Positions 36,658 to 48,150 of a DNA stretch of 64,000 nt are shown piece by piece. The stretch lies in assembly GCA_947044405.1 (NCBI GenBank), contig CAMRHE010000134.1, positions 439,501 to 503,500 of the forward strand, in the 5' to 3' direction. Both the position numbers and the translations under genes were made by a program. The notes beneath the pieces are model-generated. The model did not search any database, was not told the DNA's origin, and saw nothing but the letters and a program-made list of their open reading frames with translations. This stretch comes from Leptodactylus fallax (lineage: Eukaryota > Chordata > Amphibia > Anura > Leptodactylidae). How positions within the stretch are numbered: position 1 is the stretch's first letter; each line of letters starts with the position of its first letter.

Positions 36658-39600
36658 ATATACTGTCTTTATGACCAACCTCAGAAAACGTACAGTGTGA
36701 CCAGGTTGCTGTCTGACTCATCATGATTAGATGAAATGACACAAAATGAAATGCCTACCTATAAAACAATGTAAATATTTTTCTATGTGTGTCAGGATCT
36801 GGACTATCCAGTTGGACATGGATTTCCCATATTGTGCCAATGTATTCCATAAAAATAAATGACATGAAAGCCGCTTCCTGTTTCATGAAGTTCAGGTTTG
36901 ACACATGCATGCCCCAGCTGAGCCAAGGTAAATCCACACCCATCCTGTATCAGGCAAACAAGTCATCTACATTTAGCAAACAAATGAGTGTTTTTTTGTT
37001 TTTTTTTTTTATTTGCGCAGGTAGCCTAAAAAAGGTCAAACAGATGTCCAAAATATGTGCAGTAAGTGTATTGTAATATATGATAGCACCATAGAAAAGG
37101 TCATACATAGTACTGCATAAGTAGTAGAATTCTGTGAAACATGACATCTTCACAAAGTAAAATTTGCTAGATTTAGGAAATATTTGTTATAAGCTTATTT
37201 AATACACTACTGGACTATAGTAATAGATGTTAATTCTATGAATGTTTGTAGCCAGACAAACCTTTTAAATGATAAAATTTGGTTAACCTCCAACCATCAG
37301 TAGAAATTTACTATTAAATTTAAAGGGAGTCACTTTTAAACCACTTATAAATGGAGGAGATTTATGAAGACTGGTGTTTTCGACGCCAGCCTTCATATCT
37401 CCTGTGGCGGCGGAGAATTTGTCTCATTTATGCACACATCTCCTCATAAATCAGGCAAAATTTCACTGCACCTGTTGGAGAAATATAGGGATTTCACAAT
37501 ACATTGGAATGCATTAGCACTGCACTACAGTGTATTGTATAATTGATCAAACCCCCTGAGGTTCAAGACCCCAGCCTAGGGGGTCTAAAAATATAGGTTA
37601 AAAAAATATAAGTTCAAATCATCCCCCTTTCCCTAGATCAGATATAAAAAATAAATAAACAATGTAAAACATATACAGATTAGGTATCCTGCACCTGAAA
37701 ACTCAAACTTTCAAAAAAAAAAAAATCAAAAGAGCCAAGCCACCATTTTTTTTTGCCATTTCAAAAATGTAAATAAAAGGAGATCAAAACAACAGACATT
37801 ACACAAAATGGTATACATAAAAAGTACATCTGAATTTTTTAAGGTGCTAAAATATAACAAAAACTATATAAATTTGGTATTGCTACAATTGTACCAACCC
37901 ACGTTTTATAGGTAACATGTAATTTTGGCTGTACAGTGAACACCATAAAAATGAAGAAAGTTATGCAATTCCACCCCATTCTGAATTTTTTTCCAGCTTC
38001 CCAGTATATCGTATGGAATATTAAATGAAACCATTAGGAAGTACAATTTCTCCTACAAAAAGTAGGCACTCATAAAAAAGCTATGGTTTTTGGAAGGTGG
38101 GGAGTAAAAACCGAAAAATCAAACAATGGCTGTGGCAGGAAGGGGTTAAAAGTCACAAAACCTTGGTGTTTGACTTTTTTTTTATGCCATTTTTATTAGT
38201 AAATATGCACCCATGTATGTTTTTAGTGTCAAGTGCAGTCAATTTTATATGTATGCATATGTTCTCCCAATGTGACATTTTAGTCACATTCATTTGAACG
38301 GAACTGAGCTGCGTTTTTTTTTTTTTCTTTTTTTTGTTGCAGATTTTGCTGTAGTTTTGTTGGCCAAAACAAAGAATGGCGGCAAAAGGAATGGGAAATA
38401 TATAATAAGTACTTATACGTCTACCTTCTGCTCAAGTCACTCCTTTCTTTGGCTCACAAAAAACACAGCAAAATCTGCAACAAAAAAGTGGCATTTCCGT
38501 AACATGGGGCCTCAGCCTAACAGTCAATTTAAGACCAGCCCCAATATACTTTTCAGGTGGCTTTGGTCAGCTGTGTGGCCTTTCCCGTGAAAGTAAGTCT
38601 ATAAGCTGAAACGTAACAGCTATTTTGCTTGCTTTTTATAAGATTTGTTCTCACCAATACTGTATATTGTAATTTTTACCATACTATACTGTATGTCAAT
38701 GTCTGATTCAGATTTTTCATAATAAATTATTATTTATACATCCTAAGTATGTCTGCCCGTGAGTACCCGCTTTAGGCTTGGGCCATACGTGGCACAGTTG
38801 AAGGGATTAGCCACTGGCGGAATCTTAGGTGGCTAACCTGCTGTGAAGTACAGTAACAGTGTAATGGATGGCATTTAAACAAATCCTAACCATACAGTGT
38901 TGAAAAAACGTGCAGCACAAGTTTAAAGCTACAGCAGGCCAAATACTTGCTCCGGGTTCCACATAGTCTTCAATCTTTGCAATGCAAAGGTGAAAAACAT
39001 TCAGGTTCAGCTGTCCTTTGCCACAAAGTGGTCCTGCATCTGAACTGCTACATGTGGCCATAGCTTTATACTGTGGTTTCTCTTTACTTGTTATGATATA
39101 TAAAGGTCATGTGACATACGGTCCATGGTCATGTGATGATCACACAGGTGCACAGCTCGTTACCAGGCAGATGTCTGATTTCTGTGCTGTGACTATAACG
39201 AGCTGTGCACCTTATCACATGACCATAGATCGGTTATCACATGACCATGGACTGATTTTTATCCACTGGCAGTAAGCAGAATGAATGACAGCAAGCAGAG
39301 ATCTAGAAAACTGAGGAATTGATGCAGAAAATATATTGGAAAATTGTACAAGTTTTCATTACACATATGATAACACTTGTCTCTCATCATTGGTCTAAAA
39401 CTGAACAACCTCTTAATCTCAGTTCTCATAAAACATAGCCTAATCATGAACCATTAAATTACTTCCAGAATTATTAGAATTCAGAAAATTATTCTCATTT
39501 TCTGGTTTCAATGTAAAGTCATATTCATGCATGTCTACTGTGAACATATAACTAATATGTGAGGGTCAATATTGAGTGAACAGGGTTTGGTATCATTTAT

Positions 39601-41034
39601 ATAATTAACGCTGTTAGCTTCACATCTCCACATGTAAACAGCTGATATGCTGCCGACAATAATGTGGATGTTTGTCCCCATAAAGGTTTTTATAGGACCA
39701 TGTAAAGGCCCTTTTTATGAGAGCCAATCAACTTGCTTTGTCGTTGACTGTATTGGACACAAATTAGCATGTGTAAAAAAGGACTGTTAGATATGTTCGA
39801 GGTTGAGAAGCCAAGCACTCAGGTCAGAATCTCTGAGTTAATCTGCATAGATTGCTCTGTCTACCCTGTACTGTGGATTTGTCAGTTCAGACACGGAACT
39901 GCAGGTTGCAACAGGTTTTAGACAGCTAACTGTGATCCTCCCATATACTACTAGACTGTGGACTGCAGTCAGACTCTGCAAGTTGACGCCTGTAGAGGTA
40001 TTCTCGTAATTATGTATACAAGAACTCATACACAAGGTTTGCATCCTAGTGCCAACCTATTCACAGCAGTAGCCCGCAGAGCTAAATATAGGTAAATAGG
40101 TAGCTGAGTAATTGCATTGTAACCTGACTAGCGTTCATTGTTATTCTTGCTTTGTCTTCACCTGGCACAAGCTTTACTATACCTCTTAACATTTCAGATG
40201 ATCAAAGGTCAACAGTTACAGTGAATGTTCACATTTAGTACTATATAACTCTAGTTCCAGCATATTGTGCTAATTCATTTATTAGTATATGTTTTATTGT
40301 TGCACAGACAAAAACTATGAGGCCGCTGGAGCAGTTTTGATGCAGTTCCTTGAGTTAATTCCAGAAACGGATCCAGCAGGACATTTAGGTGTTTTCAGTC
40401 AAAGGATCGTGTTACATAGGCCTGTGCTCAGGTAGGTCGAGCACTGATCAACAGTCTTTACGTGGGTCACTGCAAACTGAATGGGAGAGGAACGGTTGCT
40501 ACTGTGACTGTTCTTCCCTCCATAGACTTCTATCATGTTGGCAACACAACCCCTTGTTTACACAGGATTGTTGCTGCCAAGAAATTATGATTTTTTTATG
40601 CAACATAAAATATGCAATCTCCAGATTAATCACTGGCACCTTGGCATAGGCCTGTTATCAGGAATAAGTGTGCCTGTGAACGTTCGTTTGGCCAATTATT
40701 ATGTTAATACGGACCTTTTGTGTCCTGAGACCCCTTACATTTCAAAAATGAACGGTCCTCTTTAAAGTATGAGAGTCATATTCTTCAGTAGCTTGTTACA
40801 CAAATATCAGTTGTACAAACGTGACTTAAATAACTATATAACATGAAATTATTACATTTGTGAAGTTTATCATTTTTGAATAAAGGATGTCCATAGGGTG
40901 GAAGAAGCTGAAAAATCAGTTAAATGTTCCAGCTGAATACAATGCACAGTAAACCTAGCTGACTAGGGATTGTTTTTAAAAAAAAAAAAAAAAATAATAA
41001 TACTAATAATAGAAAAAATTTGAAACAGCTGGAT

Positions 41035-41078
<44 letters not shown>

Positions 41079-41629
41079 TTGTATTTAGAAAATATTTATT
41101 CTTGTTAAAAAAAAAAAAAAGTTCCACTTACATCAATATTACATAACACAGAACAGGATATTACTATAGTAGATAACACTTTTAAAGTTCAGGGAATTTA
41201 GAGGCTGGGTTTCATATTTTAAAGGTAATCACGGCAATCATCAACTAACAGAATCTGGTATTTAATATATGTGTAGTAACCGTAATTTTGGGAATACTGC
41301 GATGAACAATTAAAATTTGGCCATACATAAGTCAACAGCTTTGGGATCACTAAACCACCAGCATATTGTTATGTATCTGGGGTTTAGAATCCCAAACCTG
41401 CCAATATCAGAAGCATTTATTCAGTTATTATAAACTATATTATAACTTGCTAGAGAGTTGTCTGTTTCAGGTGCACATTGCACAGATGAAAGCAACAGCT
41501 GTATATCTCACGTCACTGCACAAGCACTCAATGTGCAGTGCATGCACAGTGAAATACAGTGTATGGTCACTGGCTTCACATGCGCCATGAGCATGCTCTT
41601 GAATCTAGAGTACTAAACTCTCCTATAAG
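36658..41629. other. Intergenic DNA with diverged repeats, no gene seen
   Basis: It contains a relative of the 19960 repeat (37490-38150), a foldback MITE (38311-38525), an inverted block pair (39120-39250: CAGGTGCACAGCTCGTTA and AACGAGCTGTGCACCTTATC), A-runs at 40977-40995 and 41106-41120, and a TA microsatellite at 41038-41072. No splice-flanked coding exon was recognised on either strand. Confidence 0.45.
38311..38525. repeat. Foldback MITE, sibling of 21925-22140
   Basis: TTGTTGCAGATTTTGCTG pairs with CAGCAAAATCTGCAACAA, and the right end reads ACATGGGGCCTCAGCC. Confidence 0.7.
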
Positions 41630-41740
41630 CAGGGGCGTAACTATCGGGGTAGCAGTGGTAGCGGCTTCCACAGGGCCGGAACATTACGGGGCCCGGAGCC
41701 CTGTGGCAGTCGCTACCGCGAACCCCACAAACACTGCTAT

Positions 41741-42047
41741 CGTTATACTCCGGGGTCTTTTGAGACCCCGGAGTATAACGATCGGGGGCCCAGGGGAGGT
41801 GAGTGAACATAAAAAAAACACTGTAACTCACCTCTCCGCCGCTCCGCAGGCTTCGGGCCTGTTTGGTGACGTCCCAGACGTCAGCCGACGTCATTATGCG
41901 TCGCGACGCCGGCCTGGATCGCGTGAGATCCGGTCCAACATTGAAGATGGCCGAAGTAGCGCACGGGAGTGCACCGGAGCGAGGAAGAGGTAAGATGCAG
42001 TGTTTTCTATGTTTGTATCCTCCCCTGGGTCTCCGATCAGGATACAC
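41741..42047. repeat. Palindromic module, copy 3 (splice-donor type)
   Basis: It opens with a perfect small palindrome, TTATACTCCGGGGTC and complement. The arms are GGCCCAGGGGAGGTGAGTGA and the complementary CCTCCCCTGGGTCTCC. The core is very CpG-rich with GTGACGTC, GACGTCAG and GACGTCAT (41876-41894) and a YY1-like AAGATGGCCG (41944). Outward donors are minus-strand AGAGGTGAGTTACA (41823-41835) and plus-strand GAAGAGGTAAGATG (41984-41997). Confidence 0.8.
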
Positions 42048-42069
42048 AGGATATATAATAATCGTTCAT

Positions 42070-42540
42070 GGGTGGTCCACAATGGGGCATAATACTGTGT
42101 GCAGGGGCCACTATGGGGCAAACTACTGTGTGCAGGGGCCACTATGGGGCAAACTACTTTTTGCAGGGGCCACTATGGAACAAACTACTGTGTGCAGGGG
42201 CTACTATGGGGCAAACTACTGTGTGCAGGCGCCACTATGGGGCAAACTACTGTGTGCAGGGGCCACTATGGGGAAAACTACTGTGTGTTGGGGCCACTAT
42301 GGGGCAAACTACTGTGTGCTGGGGCCACTATGGGGCAAACTACTGTGTGCAGGGGCCACTATGGGGCATAATATTGTGTGCAGGGGCCACTATGCTGCAT
42401 AATACCATGTCCAGGGGCCACTATGGGGCATAATACCGTGTGCAGGGGCCACTATGGGACTTAATACCGTGTGCAGAGGCCACTATGGGACATAATACCG
42501 TGTGCAGGGGCCACTATGGGGCATAATAGTGTGACCAGGA
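42070..42540. repeat. 31-bp satellite, about 15 copies
   Basis: The unit is GTGTGCAGGGGCCACTATGG plus GGCAAACTACT or GGCATAATACC. The spacing is exactly 31 bp at 42101, 42132 and 42163. The unit length is not a multiple of 3, so it gives long spurious ORFs in all three forward frames. Confidence 0.95.
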
Positions 42541-42647
42541 ATGCGGTTTGTGTGGGGGGGGGTTGGGGGGCGGCGGTTTGGGGGTGGGTCCATGTCAAAT
42601 GTTTGCCTTGGGGCCCAGCCATTCCTAGTTACGCCACTGCCTATAAG

Positions 42648-44747
42648 TTATATAATAGTTTTTCATAAGATTGCAGAAACAGCTGTTTTTTTATATTGAG
42701 AGGTTCGGGATCCTAATCCATAGCATCATAAGAATATGCTGGTTGTTTAGTGGCCCTAAATCTGGTGACATGTTCCTTTTAACATCTGGCTTGAGTAGAA
42801 AGATTGATGGGCAGATCACACAATAGGGATTGATAAAATAGCCCTATACTATTGCATGTTACCCATAATGGTAGGCATGTTAATAAAGGTGGTAGAAGTA
42901 TCGATAGCAGCTATCAGCCTGTGTATACTAATGTCATTGATGCCAGATTCAGCTATAGTAGAGATGTTGCAAACATTAATGTGACTCAGTAATGTTAAGT
43001 TGACAGTTATCATGTTACATGCCATTGAATTGAATTGTACGCAACATATTAAAAGTTAACATTTGCTGGGTCAATTAATGTAACCACATAAATGTAACTA
43101 CACTGATATTTTTAGGAAACCTCTCAAACTCTTTGTCATACACAGCAGCCAAGTGATGAGGAAAGGTAGAAAGACCGAGGAGATGTTTCTCAGTAACAAG
43201 TACTGTACTGGTGCCCAAAAATCAGATACTGAAATTATTTTAAATAAGTAAGATCGCGTTATATGAAATAAATCATATGAAAAAAATAAGATAATTAGGC
43301 TTTTAGTATAATTACCTGTAGTTCAATAAAAAAAAACCTCAGCTTTTCCCACACGAAATGCAGCAAGCACCATCATTATCATCTATACTTGCGTAGCTAA
43401 CTGTTTTAATACAATTACTATTAGAGTTGTGCAATACGCAATCTGCATAGATTACGGGATACTCAAATAGAGAAGAACGCCATCTAAAATTTTGATGCTT
43501 GCTACATATTTAGAATAGTAGTATAAAGTTGATCACACTTGGAAAACAGGAGCTTATTTCCAAACAAGATTGTTTTAACTGTCACACAAAATGTCAGTAC
43601 AAAAGTAACCTTCAATTTTTCCTTCAGTTCTTAGGTAAAATCCAGGTTTATTCCACCACAGAAGCACAGTAAGTGTATTAAATGGGATATGTATTAAATG
43701 GGATATCCTCTTCAATAAAAATTTTCCTGGAGGTCGCAAATAGCGTAAATTGATTGGCTCCAGAATTGTCCTGAACAGAAACAGAACATGAATATCAACA
43801 AGGCCCGGCAACAATGCTGATCGGGCTGGAGTGAAAGACCTGTAAATTGTAAGTTAGCTTTTTTTTATTTATTTATTTACACTATTTGCAGCTTTCATAA
43901 AAAGTTTTATTTTAGTCAGACAGCTCCTTTAACATTTACACAACTACAGGCAGTCTGAGTATGGAAGGGTACAGTAAGCATAGACAATTTTATGATTGTA
44001 ACGTAAACACATAGCCGTCAGCTACTGTTAAAGTAGTTTTCCATAATCAAAATTTCTGACCGAACCACAGGCATACACACTGACGCTTCATTCAAAGACA
44101 AGATAGGTAGCCAAATACAACACTTGGCTATGTTCATAAGTACAATACAGAATGCACCAGCACATGCTTGACTGCCATACCATTAAAATGCAGGGGGGAG
44201 CATAAGACCCCAGTTCTCATGACTGGTGGCCGTCCCAATGGTTTGACCATACTGGTCAGACATTTATCACCTTTCAATAGGTGTAAAGATTTGACTATGG
44301 GAAAACCCAGGCTGCCTGATAATAGAAAAAAGTGTCTTTTTTTTCCCCAAAAATAGTGCCACAGCTGTCAGTTGACTTTGTTGAGTACTTAAAGGGCTTG
44401 ACAAGGTACTGCAGCTCAGGTCACATTGATTTCAATGGGAGTTGAGCAGCTGTGATGAATCCTGATCATTATATTAGGCACAGAGCCATCTGTTTCAGGC
44501 TCCATGCAGCGTATGGGTAGGGCCATAAATAAAAAGAATCTTGGCCCACCCCTTTAAGTTCAGACCCATTAGCTTGAATAAGGCTGAGCTCCTGCAATAC
44601 CAGACACAGCCAATGGAAATAAAAAAAGCAGATTTTTTTTTTTTTTTTTTTAATATCCGTCACCCCCTTTAACATGAGTTATGTTCCACATTGCAATAAT
44701 ATTCCCACAACACTGAAGGGGAAATATAATACCAAGGCATAAAGGGG
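42648..44747. other. 3' flank of the cadherin-like tail exons, no gene seen
   Basis: A TTAA MITE end (42743-42782) shares its sequence with 34845-34885. A T-run is at 44634-44652. I see no convincing exon. A poly-A signal for the tail exon could not be fixed. Confidence 0.4.
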
Positions 44748-45136
44748 TTAACATTCAATAGAGTCTTCTAGTAACTGCATAAGTGAGCTAGGAGTAATAA
44801 TCTCACTGCCCATTGGAGGATGATGAATTAGTTCTCCATCAGGTTCTACCATCTCCTCATTCACTTCCACTACGATGGGTAGTCTGGAGGGTAAGGGAGG
44901 ATCAGGCCACATTCCTGCTCCATCCTGCTTTTCTGTCAGCTCGTGGTTGGTATCAGTGCCTTGGTCATTGCCTATCTGTTGTCTGCTATTGTTGCTTTCT
45001 ACTGGTGGGGGCTTCAGTAGGCTGCTGTTGTCCTCTTCCTCCACCATTGCCTGGGAAATCCCCTCTTTTGTTGATTGGAGTTCCATGGTTACTGTCGCCT
45101 CCTGGTGGGTACAGTGCATTCTATTCAAAGGCTCAG
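44748..45136 (-). CDS. Last exon, probable cadherin-like cytoplasmic tail
   Basis: The minus-strand exon follows a TTTTCTGTAG acceptor (after 45136) and ends at TAA 44750-44748. It encodes about 129 residues, AEPLNRMHCTHQEATV to LMQLLEDSIEC*, rich in Glu, Pro and Ser, with no signal or membrane segment. Its first two bases complete the split codon of the exon at 45309 (G + CT = Ala), so the two are joined. I do not recognise the domain. Position and orientation, 13 kb downstream of the transmembrane exon, suggest the intracellular tail of the same gene, but this link is inferred. An independent gene between the cadherin and the IRF is the alternative. Confidence 0.6.
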
Positions 45137-45308
45137 CTACAGAAAATGAAAGGGTTGGGATTTATAGGGCAAATATACTTGGAATAAAGTCCCTAGTATC
45201 CTAGTAGCAGTAATAGATGAGAATATTCTTCCAGTGCAAGTGAGTGCAGCATTACAGACATTATTGGTCCAACAATACCTAATTGAATCTGTATGGTATA
45301 GGACTTAC

Positions 45309-45540
45309 CCAATAATTCCTGTTTATTCCTGCATGGAGAGTTTCCAATACACTGGTTCCCTGGTGAAATAACAGCCACTGCTGGCATCCGTTTTTGCTGC
45401 TTCCCTGTCTTTCCGTCTGCCTTGACTGAGAGTAGTCTTTCTTCTTCTAGACCAGGGCTCTCCTCACCAGGGGTCTCCGTGTATGCTGCATTTTGGTAAC
45501 CCTGTTCCTCTGCCTGTTGTGAAGATTTGCTGGGATTAAC
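45309..45540 (-). CDS. Internal exon, probable cadherin-like cytoplasmic tail
   Basis: The 232-bp exon lies between an ATTGACAG acceptor and TTATTGG|GTAAGT donor. It starts in phase 0 and ends in phase 1. It encodes VNPSKSSQQAEEQGYQNAAY, then a Glu-rich stretch, a basic stretch GKTGKQQKRMP and NQCIGNSPCRNKQELL. There is no stop. The QGYQNAAY piece recalls the QG-DNQAF type segment that, from memory, follows the membrane in CDHR5. This is weak evidence. A phase-0 donor would be needed upstream; in the transmembrane exon only weak candidates exist (G|GTACTA near the stop). Confidence 0.6.
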
Positions 45541-45653
45541 CTGTCAATGTTGAATTTTAAAAAATAAATAATTAAATTACTAAATGTATATATTTATGTA
45601 TATTTAAATAAATATACGGTGTAAATATTTAAATATATATGAAATATATTATA

Positions 45654-45764
45654 TGTGTAAAAATACGAGCAAGGAAAGGATTGCAAATTCCCATGTAAAT
45701 ATATATGTGCTTGTTTTCATGTGAAATTGCAATCCTTTCCATGCTCATATTTTTACAGATATAA
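45654..45764. repeat. Intronic palindrome
   Basis: GTGTAAAAATACGAGCAAGG followed by AAAGGATTGCAA pairs with TTGCAATCCTTT and CCATGCTCATATTTTTACAG. The loop is short. Confidence 0.8.
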
Positions 45765-46155
45765 AATATCTATTTCATGGCTTTCTCAGCAACCAGGTCA
45801 ATTTACATTTAATCATTGTGTATATTTTTCAGGAAGTGTAATTTATATCTAACATGTAATATGCATGGAGTAGGGCCCTTATCATAAGAAGCCAAATAAT
45901 CGTGTCCTGCTATTTGATTATGGAAAGTTGCTTGTCCTAAAAACCCAGAAACCAGTCGTGAACTTGCAGACTCCATGCTGATCTTGCCCTGGTGAGATTA
46001 AAATCCGTAGCTGCAGGGCTGGATGGTTTATGCACTAGCATGTACTATATTAATAAAAGCAGCACCACAAGAGAGATATAGGTACAAGTTACTACCGATG
46101 TGGTGTCCCACTGAATATAAAAATAACTAAAAAAAACAAGCAGAACTTCAAAGTA

Positions 46156-47769
46156 CAGTGCCTTGTGAAAGTATTCGGCCCCCTTGAACTTTTCAACCTT
46201 TTGCCACATTTCAGGCTTCAAACATAAGGATATAAAATTTTAATTTTTTGGTGAAGAATCAACAACAAGTGAGACACAATCGTGAAGTGGAACGAAATTT
46301 ATCGGATATTTTAAACTTTTGTAAAAAATAAAAAACTGAAAAGTGGGGCGTGCCAAATTATTCGGCCCCCTTAAGTTAATACTTTGTAGCGCCGCCAGAT
46401 TACAGCTGCAAGTCGCTTGGGGTATGTCTCTATCAGTTTTGCACATCGAGAGACTGAAATTCTTGCCCATTCTTCCTTGGAAAGCAGGAGAGGTTGGATG
46501 GAGAGCGTTTGTGAACAGCAGTTTTCAGCCTTTTCCACAGATTATCGATTGGATTCAGGTCTGGACTTTGACTTGGCCATTCTAACACCTGGATACGTTT
46601 ATTTGTGAACCATTCTATTGTAGATTTTGCTTTATGTTTGGGATCATTGTCTTGTTGGAAGATAAATCTCCGTCCCAGTCTCAGGTCTTTTGCAGACTCC
46701 AACAGGTTTTCTTCCAGAATGGTCCTGTATTTGGCTCCATCCATCTTCCCATCAATTTTAACCATCTTCCCTGTCCCTGCTGAAGAAAAGTAGGCCCAAA
46801 CCATGATGCTGCCACCACCATGTTTGACAGTGGGGATAGTGTGTTCAGGGTGATGAGCTGTGTTGCTTTTACGCCAAACATATCGTTTTGCATTGTGGCC
46901 AAAAAGTTCGATTTTGGTTTCATCTGACCAGAGCACCTTCTTCCACATGTTTGGTGTGTCTCCCAGGTGGCTTGTGGCAAATTTTAAACGAGACTTTTTA
47001 TGGATATCTTTGAGAAATGGCTTTCTTCTTGCCACTCTTCCATAAAGGCCAGATTTGTGCAGTGTACGACTGATTGTTGTCCTATGGACAGACTCTCCCA
47101 CCTCAGCTGTAGATCTCTGCAGTTCATCCAGAGTGATCATGGGCCTCTTGGCTGCATCTTTGATCAGTCTTCTCCTTGTTTGAGATGAAAGTTTAGAGGG
47201 ATGGCCGGGTCTTGGTAGATTTGCAGTGGTCTGATACTCCTTCCATTTCAATATGATCGCTTGCACAGTGCTCCTTGGGATGTTTAAAGTTTGGGAAATC
47301 TTTGTGTGTCCAAATCTGGCTTTAAACTTCTCCACAACAGTATCACGGACCTGCTTGGTGTGTTCCTTGGTCTTCATGATGCTCTCTGCGCTTTAAACAG
47401 AACCCTGAGACTATCACAGAGCAGGTGCATTTATACGGAGACTTGATTACACACAGGTGGATTATATTTATCATCATCAGTCATTTAGGACAACATTGGA
47501 TCATTCAGAGATCCTCACTGAGCTTCTGGAGTGAGTTTGCTACACTGAAAGTAAAGGGGCCAAATAATATTGCACACCCCTCTTTTCAGTTTTTTATCTT
47601 TTACAAAAGTTTAAAATAACCAATAAATTTCGTTCCACTTCACAATTGTGTCCCACTTGTTGTTGATTCTTCACCAAAAAATTAAAATTTTATATCCTTA
47701 TGTTTGAAGCCTGAAATGTGGCAAAAGGTTGAAAAGTTAAAGGGAGCCGAATACTTTCGCAAGGCACTG
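46156..47769 (-). mobile_element. Tc1-like transposon with ~200-bp terminal repeats
   Basis: The ends are CAGTGCCTTGTGAAAGTATT and its complement; the repeats run on through AAACATAAGGATATAAAATT and beyond. TA flanks lie at 46154-46155 and 47770-47771, the right one running into an AT microsatellite. The transposase lies on the minus strand. It is in the cadherin-like gene if the tail exons belong to it. Confidence 0.96.
46433..47377 (-). pseudogene. Tc1-like transposase, DD34D variant, 3' end lost
   Basis: ATG is at 47377 (MKTKEHTKQVRDTVVEKF). The HTH pair (HTKISQTLNIPRSTV; PRPGHPSKLS onward) and catalytic domain are open: [35 protein letters not shown] and LNPIDNLW. The last catalytic residue is Asp instead of Glu, at the correct 34-residue distance. 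The usual WGCF is WAYF. After SPSNLS the frame shifts and the last ~40 family residues are replaced by a false end. It is therefore probably inactive twice over. Confidence 0.92.
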
Positions 47770-48150
47770 TATATATATATATAATATATATATATGTCCT
47801 ATTGTGCATAGGAGTTATAGGATTTCTTAGATGGTGGAAGAGATTTACCAGGTTCTAAGTAGAGATTGTAACAAAAAACTGTTGGCCTCCTTAGGCTGAC
47901 CTCTATCTCTCCCAATCTCTAGTGCATGTGTACTGAACAGGAAGGGGGAAAAAAAGACAATGATGACACTGCTGACTGCATTTTATATCCCCAAATGCAA
48001 AAAGATTGGGCAGTTGAAATTGGAAGTTCTTCATTCATATTAGATGGTCCAGACAGTCCAATTAAAATCTACGGGTTCGGTCAATACACCTAATGTATAT
48101 TGCTGAATTCTGTAGTGTCACTGATACAAGTCATTGATAATTGTAATTAT

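Larger units (their letters stand above)
41630..42639. mobile_element. Non-autonomous hAT-like element
   Basis: The ends CAGGGGCGTAACTA and (complement of the right end) CAGTGGCGTAACTAGG are terminal inverted repeats. An exact 8-bp duplication CCTATAAG flanks it at 41622-41629 and 42640-42647. Eight-bp duplications and CAG ends are the hAT signature. Inside there is no transposase, only the palindromic module (41741-42047) and a 31-bp satellite (42070-42540), so it must have been mobilised in trans. Confidence 0.9.

Noticed and set aside
42068..42433. Three overlapping 90-180-codon ORFs with GATMGQTTVCRG-type repeats
   Set aside because: They are translations of the 31-bp satellite in its three forward frames, not a repeat protein.
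44813..45204. Plus-strand ORFs of 109 and 124 codons
   Set aside because: They are antisense to the minus-strand exon, which has proper splice sites and phase.
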